DNA from: Anniella stebbinsi
Lineage: Eukaryota; Chordata; Lepidosauria; Squamata; Anniellidae
Length of the DNA stretch: 64,000 bases
NCBI GenBank assembly: GCA_029215795.1
Contig: JARDYH010000004.1
Span: forward strand, 110,380,001-110,444,000
Direction: 5' to 3'
Below are positions 22,115-33,511 of this stretch, piece after piece. The translations under genes and the position numbers were made by a program. The notes under the pieces were generated by a model, which was not told the DNA's origin, made no database searches, and was given only the letters and a program-made list of their open reading frames with translations. Every line of letters begins with the position of its first letter. Position 1 is the stretch's first letter.

Positions 22115-22539
22115 AATGTTGCAATGCAGCTCCGCTCCTGGAAGCCCAACTGCCATGTTTTTAATCCCAAATGTGGGACACTTAAGGAGGAAAATATAGC
22201 AGCTGTGTAATTTGGGGCATTAAGAAAGTGGTAGCTGGGCTGTCAAGATCAGAACTGTGTTCCAATACAAACAGCAACAAAATATTCAGGGACCATTTCA
22301 GTACTAACCTTATATATAATACACAAACACAAACACACAAACACACACAGAGGAAATGAATGTGTTAGGGAGAAAGATAGCCAGGATGTTTCTTCTTGAC
22401 ATCTAGTTTTCTACATCAAGGATTTATTTTTATTTTTTTGCACAGAAGAGCACATCTTCATGCAAGGCCTCGGTTGGAAGAAAGCAAGCTCAGCTCAGTC
22501 ATTCACGCAGAGAAGTGATGGGCAGCCTCTTCTGTCGAG

Positions 22540-22810
22540 GGTGGGGTGGGGTTTGAGGGCACAGGAGTCTTCAATCATTCAATTGTATTTCTGGCAGCGC
22601 TCTATTGTTCCTGGCAGAATTTAGGAATTACTGGCAATATCTCCAACCTTGAAGTTGCACTTATGCTTGCGTGATCTCCTAGTTTCAGGATAGACAGAAG
22701 ATACAGATCAAGGAAAAATGACTGCCCTCAATAATCTCAATGTTTAATTAAAAGAAATGTTAAAAATTCCTCCTTGCGTTTCAGCCAATGCAAAAGCCCT
22801 GTCCAGCTGT
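22540..22810. promoter_or_regulatory. Possible conserved non-coding element
   Basis: A repeat-free stretch with a SOX-like CTATTGTTC, CAATCATTCAATTG, TTTAATTAAAAG and other AT-core motifs. Such composition is common in vertebrate enhancers. This is only a compositional impression: no conservation data are available here, and transcription-factor-like words occur often by chance. Confidence 0.2.
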
Positions 22811-22904
22811 AATGCCTGAGTAGAGAATTCCAAGTCATGTAGGGGGCATGGGCTCTCATGCGTCATCCTTGTCCCAATGTCCCTATCTCCTTCCTCTCCA
22901 CCTG

Positions 22905-23035
22905 TTCTTGTGGGTGGTATTCAGGCAGAGATGGCAGCCATCTGTCAGGGATGTCTGAAACTGGATTCCTGTATTGAGCAGGGTGTTGAACCCATGGCCT
23001 AAATGGCCCCTTCCAACTCTATGATTCCATGTTGG
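22905..23035 (+). mobile_element. CR1-like LINE 3' end
   Basis: Contains GGCAGCCATCTGTCAGGGATG, then CTGGATTCCTGTATTG and CCTTCCAACTCTATGATTCC. The last phrase is the characteristic CR1 terminus in amniotes (short ATTCTATGAT-type repeats, no poly-A). Only the terminal 130 bp are present, as is usual for CR1 truncation. Confidence 0.7.
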
Positions 23036-24277
23036 GCAGGATGTTCTGAAAGGGGCTGGGCTTTCTTAGAAGCCCCATTTTATTGAATACCAGCGCTAAA
23101 CATACATAGAAGCTCACTTCAGGCTTTCCTTGTCAATGGGGGAAGATTGGATGTGGAGAGGATGGGGGCAGTGTTCATGGGGACAATATGGTGTCCTGTA
23201 CACATGTTCAGTCATAATGCCTGAAGAGGCATACAGATATCACAGACAAAACCCAAACCCTGTAATAAATCATTATTGAACTTTCTGCACTGCTCTGGAA
23301 GAAATGTCTTAGCAGAGAAATAACCAACTTTGCAATGCATTTTGAATCTATCATTTGTGAGGCAGTATCGTTGCCTGCATTATTATTATTTTTAATGAGG
23401 TGTCAGACATGTGTTTGGCTAAAACCCAGACTTTTCACATCATAAAAAGTAAAGGCCAAATTAGTGTGCAGGTTTTTTTTTCCCAGCCAACCATATATTT
23501 TCCTCCAACTTTAAGAGGTGTGTACGCTACAAAGGAACCAGTCAATTGACGGTTTGTCTTTCTGCTTTTAGACACATCGCTCTATATTTTTCACTGACAG
23601 CAAGACCGCACCAGCTATTTTTAAACTCTGATGACTGTAGCATTTTAATGCAGCCTTCCTTCCAGATCCTCAGACTGTCTGGGGGCTTGTGTAAACTTGC
23701 CACAATTTCTGTGTAAGTATCTCCGACCTGAGTCAACATCTGAACAATGAGCGAATGCTACTGCAACGTACATTGGTGAAAGCAGTCGGCCAGCTTCACT
23801 GTGAGGATTTTTGGTTCATTGCTCAACATACAATGTTTGTCAGCTCCACCCCACCCCCCACTAGTGTGTATCCAGCAACAGTTGTGGCAGAAAGCCATCG
23901 GGCTAATCCAGTATCACAGGGGTCCAAGGGTTATCAGGGTTTTCTAAAGGGTTTTGAAAACTTTGATCGTACATCTCTCTTCCACCTAGAAAGCATGATG
24001 TGTGCTTTGTTATTCTTTCTGCACATTTAGATACCTCAAATCCAGCGTGTCACAAAAAATGATCTTCAAAATTACTCCTGTTTTGAAAACTTCATATGTA
24101 ATCAGCAACATTGTTAGGCATAGAGAGGAGTTGAAGATGCGCAACATGGAGGTTCTATGCTGGTATGAGGTGTAAATGTCCTACAAGCAAGAATCAGTGC
24201 AGCTAGTGTGAAAATAGATTATAAACAGGCAGAGCTGGAGGGGGATCAATGGAGAAACTTGCCTTTTCTCTCTTATC
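23036..24277. other. Non-coding DNA, no gene seen
   Basis: Largely free of recognised repeats. ORFs at 23542-23739 (minus) and 23755-24030 (plus) have no recognised domain. A short T run lies at about 23473. Confidence 0.45.
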
Positions 24278-24630
24278 TATTGTGTTTGTATCCTACCTTT
24301 CTCCAAGGAGTCAGGGATGCTGTTTGTCTCAGAAAATATACCCAATCGCTGTAGTATCATGCTGCTATTTTTGTACGAAGGAGATGTAAAAATTAAAGAC
24401 ATGAAGAAAATGTAAGAGGTGGAGAAGAGCAACTAAAAGTCCCTGCCCAGGTCTGATGACCACCCTAGCAAGGGTGACCCATTTTTGCTGGTGGGCCCTC
24501 CTGGCTGCCGGCTTACATGGCATTAGGGGCAGGGTAGTCACCCCTCATTTCAATTTCCCCTAATGCTCCAAAGGGACGTGATGTAATGTTGGGCACTGAG
24601 AGGAATTTAAAAATTAAAGCAATAGACTTT

Positions 24631-25078
24631 GGCCCTTTCTACACCACAAGGGTGTAGAGAGCTCAGGGCGGCGGATCCTGGAAGTAGCTACTTCCGGGAT
24701 CGGTGCGCCCAATACACACCAGGAAGTGAGATGGCCCGGGCTTCTCCTGGGCTGTCGCAAGTCCCGGAGGCCATTTTTTTCTGCTGGATCCATGGAGAGT
24801 GCATGAGCGCTCCTTCAAAAAACGTAGAGGTATTTTTACAAAAAAAAAAAAAAAAAAAGCGTGCACCCCAGGGAGGCCCTCCCTGCCCTCCCTGGGGTGA
24901 TGAAATGTGTGCCACCCCCCTGCTGGGCACGGAGCTGCCCAACAGGATGGGCGGGCACATTCTTCCGCAGCCCCAGCAGCCTGCCCCACCCCTGCCCCGG
25001 GACTCCCTGTGCATCATCTGGACTCACAGGGAACAGCTGTGAGCCATCCCAAGAGTTTTGCCTGGTGTGGAAAGGGCC
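24631..25078. mobile_element. GC-rich foldback element, family C copy 4
   Basis: About 448 bp, the clearest family C copy. GGCCCTTTCTACACCACAAG at the left and TGCCTGGTGTGGAAAGGGCC at the right. The left inner hairpin GGAAGTAGCTACTTCC and the phrase CTCCCTGTGCATCATCTGGA on the right link it to copies 2 and 1. An internal poly-A (24840-24858) breaks it. Overlapping ORFs on both strands (24629-25042, 24663-24989, 24688-25017) arise from the GC-rich palindrome. It could be PIF/Harbinger (left flank TTT, right flank TTA), but this is unproven. Confidence 0.8.
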
Positions 25079-27453
25079 TTAATTAGGAATGGGGAAAGCC
25101 CCCCTGCCAAAAAGAGGAAAAGGTGCACTTCCACCAAGGACTCTAGGGTACTTGGCGGGGAGGTGACCTTTGTCCCCTTCCAGCCCATTTTCAACAGGGA
25201 AGGGCCTTTTTTTTCATCCCTTGCAAATGCATGGAGAAATTGCTCCATTCTCACGCATGGAAATTCATTTGTTCAATTGGAAGTAATTGTAAGGACATCT
25301 GGAACTATGGACTCAGGACTTTTGCTCCATATGGCCTTAACCTGAAGGGCAATTCATAAGCTTTCTACCACTCACACCTGGGGTTCCCCCCCTTCTGGAG
25401 AATTTTCATCTCCCAGCATTCCAAATTGCCACTCATTTTACATCACAGCTACTGGTGAGGGCAGAAGCCGAAACATTTAGCACTAAATCTATTTTGAAAT
25501 TACTCTGCTATTGGTGTAACCTTCTTGGATGGATGGATGGATGGATAGATAACTATAAACATTAAGTCTGAAATTCTAAGCACACTTCAGAAACTAAGCT
25601 TTGTACATGGCATTGACTTCTCTATATTTGTTCATCAGATTTTCCTATGGACCTAAAAATTCTGGTTCCTTCCAATTTCTCTCTCATTTTGGCCCCATAC
25701 AAAGTACTTTTTCTTCCTTCATAAATGTATTTCTTGGCCATCGACTTTATTCCTTTTTCTGATTGCCATCCTATGGACAGCCTTAGCATCTTCTCCACAA
25801 GGCCTGTTCTTTGTCAATAGCCTTCTTACAAACCTTCCCAAGATCACTCCCTTGCAAGAGCTGATTTGCAACAGCTACATCCATTACCAATCAACTGTGC
25901 TAATTCCAGACATTCCAGATGCCAGAAATGATAGTTCATTACATTTCCCCATTGGTCCATCTGCTAAAACCAGATTTGTTGGCGCAGGATCTAGACAAAT
26001 GGTTACGCAGTTTTTTTCTGATCGGAGCCCCTGTAAAACAAAAAACAAAACAAACAACAAATCCAATAAGTCTGAGGTCACTAGAAACAACAGGAGTCTG
26101 AATCCAGACCACAATTTGCTTCTTTCAGATCAGAGAACTTTATATGATCAACTTCATCCCTCTCTTATTCAATGCAGTTGAACTGACAGAGTTTTCCCAA
26201 AACCACATCTTGGTACTATTTTAAAAACGCCCGGACTACATCACAGAAGAGAAGTAGATCATGGGTGTATAATAGAAACTATGGGCTACTTCCAACGGGG
26301 TGCTTGCACCTTCGCTGATTCCTTTCTGCCTCTTCTCTGCATTTCACGTTGCCCCTTGTGTAAGCGGTGGGCACCACTTGCAGAAGATCATCTCCGGGGT
26401 GCAAGAGAATTGGCAGGGGTGTAAGCGCCCCACTGGATACTGCTCTATGTTATTATATATTCCGATATGCATATGCTTCTCCAGAGAACATACGATACAG
26501 AGAATGCTAAGCCACCCCAGGGAATGTTGGTCATCCAGGTGTGCGCTAGGGTCTTTCTTCCAGGCAAGTTGGGTCTCCCAACATATTTTGGGTTAGTTTT
26601 TGTACTTCTTAAGAGGCTGATAATCTGGTGGGGGGGGAGGAAGGGAGGGAGGAAAGGAGGAAGGCAAGAACAGTGCTAGGAGTGAAAGCCCAATAAACCC
26701 TCGCGTACACACATGGGACACAGAGATAAAGAATACTGGCTTGGATCCAAAGGTGCCCTGCATGAGCAGAAAGGCACTTGCACAAGATGGCTGTCCAGTT
26801 CCTGCTGCTTATCCCCTCCTACTACAGCCTCCCATACCACATCAGGAGTAGTTCACGCTGAAGTGAGCGGAAAGGGTTGGGAAAATCCTATTGTACCAGG
26901 AAAGAGTTTCCTGGATCCAAGCTGAAGGGCATGGGGGCTATAAACAATAAAAGAGGGTGTCTGTCTGTCTGTCAGCACCATAACACCAAGACTGTGTAAC
27001 CTAGACCCCTGAAACTTGGCATGCATACTAAGGAGACCCTAAGTGTTATTTTGTTTGCTAATTTCAATTAATTTAAATGTGTCCACTTGGTTGAAGCTTG
27101 CAGTAACACTTTCAACCACTAGGGTCAGACTTTCCTAATCAGCATATAGCTTCGCTGTCCAAGCCACGGGAGCTTAGAAACCAACGGACAGAGTTATACG
27201 CCTGCTCCCTCCCTGCTGCTGTGGGGCAAACCCTCCCGCAGTGAAATGGGATGGACGGACTCCTCCCCCAGTGGGCTATAGGGGTGCACTATGCCAGGAG
27301 CCATGCCTAGGGGTCCCTTCACTTAGATGGGGCAGGCACAATGTGTCCAACTCTGACAGCTGTGTAACCTTACTTGAAGGTTTTGCTGGATCAGGGGCAA
27401 TTCCAACCCATGCAAAGTTCGCATATGTGTATGTGTGTATGTGTATATATATC
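25079..27453. other. Non-coding DNA, no gene seen
   Basis: About 2.4 kb. Holds a GGAT tetranucleotide run (25527-25550), a purine-rich run near 26629-26663 and a block at 26960-27060 with GTCTGTCTGTCTGTC and CCCTGAAACTTGGCATGCAT, which resembles a dispersed-repeat end. No convincing exon: the ORFs (25852-26181, 26300-26596, 26713-26925) are short and show no recognised domain. Confidence 0.45.
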
Positions 27454-27454
27454 C

Positions 27455-27717
27455 TAGGGATGTCAGAGAAATCCAAAGTGGATTCAATGACTTTGGATTT
27501 CAAATAATCTGATCTATGGATTCAGTAGTAGAATGGCATATTCCATGTTGCATAGATTTACAGACTGATTTTCCACTTTTTGGAATTGTATGCAAATTGA
27601 ATAATGTGGAAATATGGACATTCCTGAAAATACACTGATAAATATGCTGTTAGAAAGGGAGAAAAACACAACACTTTGTGTATGCTTGATCTCTCTTCAG
27701 CCTCTGCTGTATAGCAA

Positions 27718-27749
<32 letters not shown>

Positions 27750-27953
27750 TGGTACACGCTGCTCATTGATTTTATGCTGAGTGAAGAACAATATGCAAAA
27801 TGTTATATACCAGCAAAAGTTTCATAAATTGTGGTGAACTTTTTTGCATTCTTTTGCATCCAAATCCATCAATGGGCACACAATAGAATGAAAGATGTCT
27901 AAAAATCCATGACACACAGACAGAACACATTTAACAAAAACTGTGCATCCCTA
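27455..27953. mobile_element. DNA-transposon-like repeat, family L
   Basis: About 499 bp, bounded by TAGGGATGTCAGAGAAATCC and CTGTGCATCCCTA, which are inverted at their outer 8-10 bases. The interior is AT-rich with an ATT microsatellite (27720-27750). Ends of the same type (GGGATG...CATCCC) occur near 20525, 21410 and 39168-39810. Target duplication not found. Confidence 0.45.
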
Positions 27954-28004
27954 ACACACACACACACACACCATCACTATTGCCATTTATAAGTTCTCAC
28001 ATAT

Positions 28005-28388
28005 TATTTCAGTCATCTTTATACCGCCTCTGTAAAGTAGGTCACTCTTTTTAACCCCGTATTACAGATGGGGGAATAGGAGGGAACAATGGCTTTCCTA
28101 AGGCTACCAAACGGATTCCTGGCATAGGCAAGATTTGATCTGGGGTCTTCCTGGTTTGTTGGTCTTAACCAGAGAAGGCTGATGGCTCCGATTTTGGTGG
28201 GGCTGTGAATCCATTCTGGGTTTCAGTCAGAACCAGTCAGAACCCAAAATAGGTTCAGCAACTTGGATAGCTCCTTTAGAGTTCTGATTGGATCGATTCA
28301 CAGCCCCCACCAAATCACAAATTCATAGCCCCCAAGTAATTGAGCCACCAGCCTCCACCGGTCTTAACCACTATGCTACACCTCCCCC
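28005..28388 (-). mobile_element. MIR-like SINE split by a transposon
   Basis: Reverse orientation: TATTACAGATGGGGGAATAG, GCAAGATTTGATCTGGGGTC and, after the interruption, CTTAACCACTATGCTACACC. Read on the minus strand this gives the order head, B-box region and ACAGATG-like core of a MIR or other tRNA-derived SINE. It is cut at 28169 by a complete family G element, which duplicated GTCTTAAC. The SINE is therefore older than the family G insertion. Confidence 0.65.
28170..28360. mobile_element. hAT-type MITE, family G copy 1
   Basis: A 191-bp element. Left end CAGAGAAGGCTGATGGCTCC, right end GAGCCACCAGCCTCCACCG. Perfect 8-bp duplication GTCTTAAC at 28162-28169 and 28361-28368. Arms carry GGTGGGGCTGTGAATCCATT and its complement near 28290-28312. 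A CAG...CTG-type end and an 8-bp duplication fit hAT. Inserted inside a MIR-like SINE. Confidence 0.9.
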
Positions 28389-28429
28389 TATATAATGTGA
28401 ATTGCTGAAACAAAGAACCTCTTCCAGGC

Positions 28430-28605
28430 TGCTGGGCTGAATATGGAAACTGTATCGTATGCGTAATGGAAATGTTTTAGTAGATGTTTTTAATTGGTGG
28501 TGTGTGTTTTTAATGTAATCACTTCTGCGCTGTTTGGGGTGCCATGCGACAGAAATGTGACCTAGATACTCTAAAAAAAAAATACAAATAAATAGCCATG
28601 GATAC
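28430..28605 (+). mobile_element. LINE-like 3' tail
   Basis: GATGTTTTTAATTGGTGGTG, TTTTTAATGTAATC, a short GC motif and ATACAAATAAATAG resemble the 3' end of a squamate LINE (GTTTTTAAT, a gggcgg-like block, then AATAAATA). Decayed, non-coding. Confidence 0.4.
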
Positions 28606-28699
28606 TTATCAGATGCAATCAACCTTTGAAGTTCTCATGCACTACATTCTTTTTGATATACAGACACTGCATACCATCTGCTGATGTTTATTTTTCCCC

Positions 28700-29285
28700 C
28701 AGCCAGTAAAAGTCTTTGTTTAAGTCAAAATTCAAGTGACAGAATCAGAACAAAAGGAAAAAAGGGCAGCAGAACCACATCTGAATAAATTCCAAATATG
28801 ACTTCTAAAGGCAGACAATATAAAAGCTATAATCTTAGTTTAACCCCCACACTTTTAAAACACTGTAATTACTCGACATCTGCTGGTAACTCTGCTTTGC
28901 TATTGGATAACCTTAATTACCCTGCAATATTTCCTGACACTCCCCGAAATATGCCCCATGGATAATAATTCATTCACCATTCGGCCCCGTTATTAGCTAC
29001 TAATTCAAACAATCGAGACAAAGACAAAGAACAGATGACCTTGAGCGATTACCCACTTGGTAAATGGGATTTATTTTGTGCCTTTCTAAAGACACCACTG
29101 CTTTTTTCTGGCTGCACAAAGACGACTCTGAAATTAGTTAAAAAGGAAGGCAGACGAAAGAGGTGTTTGACAAATGCAGAAGGATTGTTCGCTCTTCAAT
29201 ATTCATCTTGAATTACAGTACTGAAGATGCTTTCTTTTTTCAAATACTTTCAGTTTCTACGGTTACAAAGCAAACAATCTGTCCC
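28700..29285. promoter_or_regulatory. Candidate conserved non-coding element (enhancer-like)
   Basis: Nearly 600 bp with no recognised repeat, in a window where most kilobases contain several. It is dense in homeodomain- and POU-type words: CCTTAATTACC, TGTAATTACTCG, GATAATAATTCATTC, GTTATTAGCTACTAATT, GAAATTAGTTAAAAAGG, CAATATTCATCTTG. No ORF runs through it. Enhancer function is an inference from composition alone; a cross-species alignment is needed. Confidence 0.35.
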
Positions 29286-29988
29286 CCTCATCCCACCCCT
29301 CACATTAATCCAGGGGGAGCAGACCAAGGTTAAGTGTCTGATGCTGCCAGCTAATTTATCCTTAGCTATGGTGTGACTCTATGAGAGAGCTTCCATGGAA
29401 ACTTGTCTTCTCCGCCCTGATGTTTTTGGAGTCCTTGCTATAAATCTTACAAGAGGTGGAGCTACCAGCAGCACCTGATCTCCACACTTTGATACTGTTG
29501 TTGGTAGACCTACCAATCAACCGGTTGGGAATGAAACATATACTGCTGATCACTATGCCCATCTCACCCACACAACAGTTCTCCTTAGGAAGGGACAGTC
29601 AAATGCTGAATATAGTTCAGGTCGAAGGAAGAGAATACAAAGGATAGGGTCTCAGGAGTTTCATCAGGGCCATTCTTCTAACATCTGGAAAGTACATGTT
29701 GTCACAGTCGCTAGTTTCTTTCATGTGAGTTCATCTCTCCCATAAGAGAGATGGATGAAACAGTCTATTTCTGGTCTATGTGAGTTTCATAAATCTGTTC
29801 CATCCTGTTTCCACATCAGCTTGCGAATATATGCATTCACGAAACTAGTTTTTGTTTTTATATGCCATTTTCCATAACGTATAATTTTTTCATGCCCTGA
29901 TATATACATTATTGTATGCAACGTTCCATAATTCATTTTTTTTTGTATGCAACTTTCTGTAATATCCACATTTACCTATACACATATT

Positions 29989-30178
29989 GAGCCTGTTCAG
30001 ACGACACATCAAGCCACAGTGGTTAAGCATCTTGAGCTAAACATTATGGGTTAGTGTGTCATGTGAACCATTCTTAATCATGGTGGCTACATAACCATGG
30101 TTTCAACATGCTCACTAACCGTTTGCTGCAAAGGGTTAGTGGCCTAACCATGGCTTAGTGTTTTGCCTGACCAGGCCC
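29989..30178. mobile_element. Foldback MITE, family D-related
   Basis: Starts GAGCCTGTTCAGACGACAC and ends in CCTGACCAGGCCC. The interior is rich in self-complementary words such as CCATGGTT, ACCATGG and GGTTAGTG, so it can fold extensively. The CAGACGACAC end links it to the GGACGACACAATA end of family D. Target site not resolved. An AAT microsatellite follows. Confidence 0.55.
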
Positions 30179-30186
30179 TTTAAGCC

Positions 30187-30226
<40 letters not shown>
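30187..30226. repeat. (AAT)n microsatellite
   Basis: About thirteen AAT units, directly after a MITE. Confidence 0.92.
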
Positions 30227-30826
30227 TAAAAATATATTTATTTCTTACTTCTTTGGATTGAGGTGGAGAACAACATTAATACAACTGTACAGTATAAATC
30301 AAATGCATAAAACTAATTAAAAGAGCATATAAAACCAATACAATATTAAAATAACAATCAGGGCATCTTAAAATTCTTAGGTTTAAAATTCATCTGTGAA
30401 GGCCTGCCAGAACTTTGCATTGCAAAATTGAGAGAAGTGCACAATATGAAAAATAACTATTCTAACCTGCATATTAGTCTTGAAAGTGTAGATTAAGTCA
30501 AATTAAAATGTGGACCAGAGGAAGTGATTTGCATGCTCTGAAAAATAACAAGTTATTAGGTATCCCCCAGTATACTTTGAATCAGGAATGTTTCACCCGC
30601 TTCAAGACTGGGAAGGGGTTAGGGGCTATGCATGCCTTCTATTCTTTTTACCTCCTACAGACTGTACTACTATTTTATCAGAACAGTTAATATAGCTATT
30701 ACAATAATTAAACAATCTTATACCAGGAGGTTCAGAGCTTAACTGTTTTTGGGAAGTGAATGTGTAAGTTTTCTGTGGGCTGCTAGTTACCTTATTTTAG
30801 TGGTTGTGATGAGGATGAGGATGATA

Positions 30827-30857
30827 GGAGGAGGAGGAGGAGGAGGAGGAGGAGGAG
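30827..30857. repeat. (GGA)n microsatellite
   Basis: About ten GGA units in a purine-rich context. Confidence 0.9.
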
Positions 30858-31154
30858 ATGATATGATGAGGATAATGTCCTGGAAGAAAACATACAAAAT
30901 TTTTTAAAAAATACAATTAAAGTACAAGACAAATTTAAGCCAATAGTCTAAAGCAGCAGCATAAAAACCTAACAAATTTAATTTCACACATATAAAGTCT
31001 ATTGCACCAGCAATGAGAGAGCTGGGTAGATCTCCAAAGGGAGGATGTTTCACTACTTTGGCACTACCGCTGACAAGGCCCTGTCTCTTATACTTGCACG
31101 TCCAACTATGTATCAATGGGAAGGTGAGCAGAGGCAATCTGGTTCATCTACTAA

Positions 31155-31378
31155 GAGCCAGTGGGGTGTAAGTTAGAGACCCAGTTTCTAGTCCTCATTC
31201 GGCCATAAAGCTCACTTGATGACTTTGGGCCAGTCTCTGACTGTCAGCCTAACCTTACTCACAGGAATGTTATGGGGCTAAAATAGAGAGGAGGAGGGCT
31301 ATGTAAGCCTGTTTTGGGTTCCTTGCAAGAGGAAAAAGTGTGGTATAAATGTAATAATAAATAATACTAAATAAATAA
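31155..31378 (+). mobile_element. Sauria-like SINE with internal deletion
   Basis: AAGAGCCAGTGGGGTGTAAG, GACCCAGTTTCTAGTCCTCA (B-box region), GATGACTTTGGGCCAGTCTC, TTGGGTTCCTTGCAAGAGG, then an AT-rich tail with AATAATAAATAATA. Compared with the copy at 14479, most of the A-box to B-box interval is missing. Non-coding. Confidence 0.78.
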
Positions 31379-31624
31379 CCTGCAGAATGGATTTCTGGCA
31401 GAAATGAGTTTTGTGACCTGAAAATATATCAGGAAAAAGCTAGTTTTTTTTTTTTTTAAAGCTATTGATCCTACCCTGGAGCTGGAACCAGGCCTGGTGT
31501 CAATATGTGGCATTCTTGGGCAGCTGCCAGGGCCCTAGCACCCTATGAGGGCCTACTGTCAATGCCTACCTTGGGCCCACAAATTCTGGCACTCCAATCA
31601 ACATTAGGCATCTGGGACTGGGAG

Positions 31625-31705
31625 TCACCATTTAAATTTACTACAATGCCCTGGAGGAAGACTCTGCCGGAGGCATTGTAGAAAATTTAAATGGCAGCTT
31701 CCAGG
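31625..31705. repeat. Small inverted repeat
   Basis: CCATTTAAATTTACTACAATGCC faces GGCATTGTAGAAAATTTAAATGG (arms of about 23 bp, read in two parts here) across a GGAGGAAGACTCTGCCGGA loop. It may be a tiny MITE. A family A copy begins 40 bp further on. Confidence 0.75.
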
Positions 31706-31744
31706 CACTGGACACTGAGCAGAATGCTGCTGATAGTGCCAGAT

Positions 31745-32064
31745 TAGGCTGACCATCTGAAAAGGAGGCCAGGGCTCATGTAACTTTAACAGTTGTAGAG
31801 AACAGGGAATTTCAGCCGGTGTCATTTGTATGCAATTAGTTCCTGGTGAACTTCCCTCTTCATTACAACAGTTAAAGCTGTACGGTCCCTGCCTTCTTTA
31901 GTATCTGGTCACTCTAGTATAGTGCATGCAACTTTAATTGCTTTGATGAAGAGATGATTTCACCAGGTACTAATTGCATACAAATGATGCTGGCAGAAAT
32001 TCCCTTTTCTCTGCAACTGTTAAAGTTACATGAGCCCTGTTCTCCTTTTCATATGGTCAGCCTA
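31745..32064. mobile_element. Foldback hAT-type MITE, family A copy 5
   Basis: Exactly 320 bp, ends TAGGCTGACCATCTGAAAAG and CTTTTCATATGGTCAGCCTA. More scattered substitutions than copies 1-3. Unlike those, the flanks (TGCCAGAT and TATAAGCT) do not match, so the target duplication was lost, or the copy arose by recombination between two elements. Confidence 0.88.
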
Positions 32065-32094
32065 TATAAGCTGCCAGGGTTCACCAGAGAGAGC

Positions 32095-32640
32095 AGGCCC
32101 TGGTTGGAATCGGCAGAAAAAGTAGCCACTTATACATCCCCCAAAAAGCGGACATGAATTACCAAAAAAGAGAGCATTAATTTGCATAAAAATGGACATG
32201 CTAATGGATGAGCATAGATGCAAATTTGGAAATAATTACTATAACTTCAATAGAAATACACAATGGCTGAATTCGGACAACACAATAGTCAATGGTGGGG
32301 TAATAATCAACTTTACAGTTGTTCATCTAGGGGGTACTCCCCACACAACATGGTAATAATCAACTGTGGTGTGGATTAGGATCAGCGCTGAGTTGACTAT
32401 GGCAGCATTCAGACAACACGATAGTCAATACAAGTGATAATTGTCCCCCCCCCCCCCCAGTTGCTTATTGTGTTGTCCGAATTCATCCTATATTTCACAA
32501 TATAGTGTATAGCAGGGCATACTGTGATTTGTGTACCTGCATTCTCCATTGGTTGTTCAGGTGCTAGTCGTTGAGGAGCAATTTCAGGGCCCCTGCTCTC
32601 CTGGCTTCTTATGGTTCTTGAACTTTAGAATGGACTTGGA
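32095..32640. repeat. Dispersed repeat, family J copy 2 (interrupted)
   Basis: GCAAATTTGGAAATAATTAC, then TTCAATAGAAATACACAAT, is followed by a family D element (32265-32488) and then TATTTCACAATATAGTG. The motif order matches 16020-16070 and 58090-58180, where no insertion is present. Confidence 0.5.
32265..32488. mobile_element. Composite foldback MITE, family D copy 1
   Basis: About 224 bp, from GGCTGAATTCGGACAACAC to GTGTTGTCCGAATTCATCC. A third terminus-like motif, CATTCAGACAACACGATAGTC, lies inside at about 32408-32430. The segment from there to the right end equals the solo 86-bp element at 10604 in reverse. Very similar to the copy at 59742-59968 (opposite orientation). A run of 15 C residues lies at about 32445-32459. 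Confidence 0.85.
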
Positions 32641-33031
32641 CTGGATGGCCCTTCAAATAGAGGGCAGGCCTCTGAGAGCTCTTGCAGGAGAGAACTATGC
32701 TCTGTAAATCAGAATATCGCATGGCCACTGTATCACCAGTTTTTGCCAAGCTAGGCCCATCACCTGGCATTTTCCATGATGGCTACCCTGAATCCATATT
32801 CTGAACTTGCCTAGAAGGCCAACATTTCTATAATCGAGAAGAGGGGAGCCTAATTACTATCAGAATATGATATTAAATCACAAAACCACATGTTCTCATG
32901 GGGTTTTGAGGGAGGATGGTGGAGAGGGGATAAAATTCTGATTCTGCTATGAATGTCCTTGTACTAGGTTTTCCTCATATTTCGTAGGGTGTTAGAATAG
33001 GGTTCACTTCATCACATGATTTCTACACAGC

Positions 33032-33503
33032 TAGGGTGACCATATGAAAAGGAGGACAGGGCTCATGTAACTTTAACAGTTGTATAGAAAAGGGAATTTC
33101 ACCAGGTGCTGCATGCGTACAAATGACCAGAGCCAAGCAGAACTGGTAATATGCCCAGGCCAGATGGGAAGTGTGTGCCCCCCCCATTTCAAAAAAGAGG
33201 ACAACATGTCCGTTCTACATAACACCTTCATATTGAACCTGTTCTACAATACCTCAAGGCACATATATCCCCATCCCACATGAGCCTTGGCCCTCTGGAG
33301 CTTGTAGTCTGACCGTGGTATTCACGATGGATGGCTTCTGCGCTGTTTCTGCAAGGCGGGCTCCTCACTTCTCGATGGGCCGCTTACGCTACAGAAGCAG
33401 TAGCGTAAGCTAGGGGGGACCTCCTCGCCAGAGTGCCCCCTCAAAATCTATACAACTGTTAAAGATACAGGAGCCCTGTCCTCCTTTCCATATGGTCACC
33501 CTA
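33032..33503. mobile_element. Family A copy 6, interrupted
   Basis: Left part 33032-33125 starts TAGGGTGACCATATGAAAAG; right part from about 33449 ends CTTTCCATATGGTCACCCTA. The flanks match as ACACAGCT (33025-33032 and 33504-33511) if the first T is shared. The middle palindrome is replaced by about 320 bp of unrelated sequence holding a perfect 11-bp hairpin, GCTTACGCTAC and GTAGCGTAAGC (33383-33411). Confidence 0.75.
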
Positions 33504-33511
33504 ACACAGCT

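Noticed and set aside
24629..25042. Overlapping 100-137 residue frames on both strands
   Set aside because: Produced by the GC-rich palindrome of family C copy 4, with a poly-A/poly-Lys interruption.
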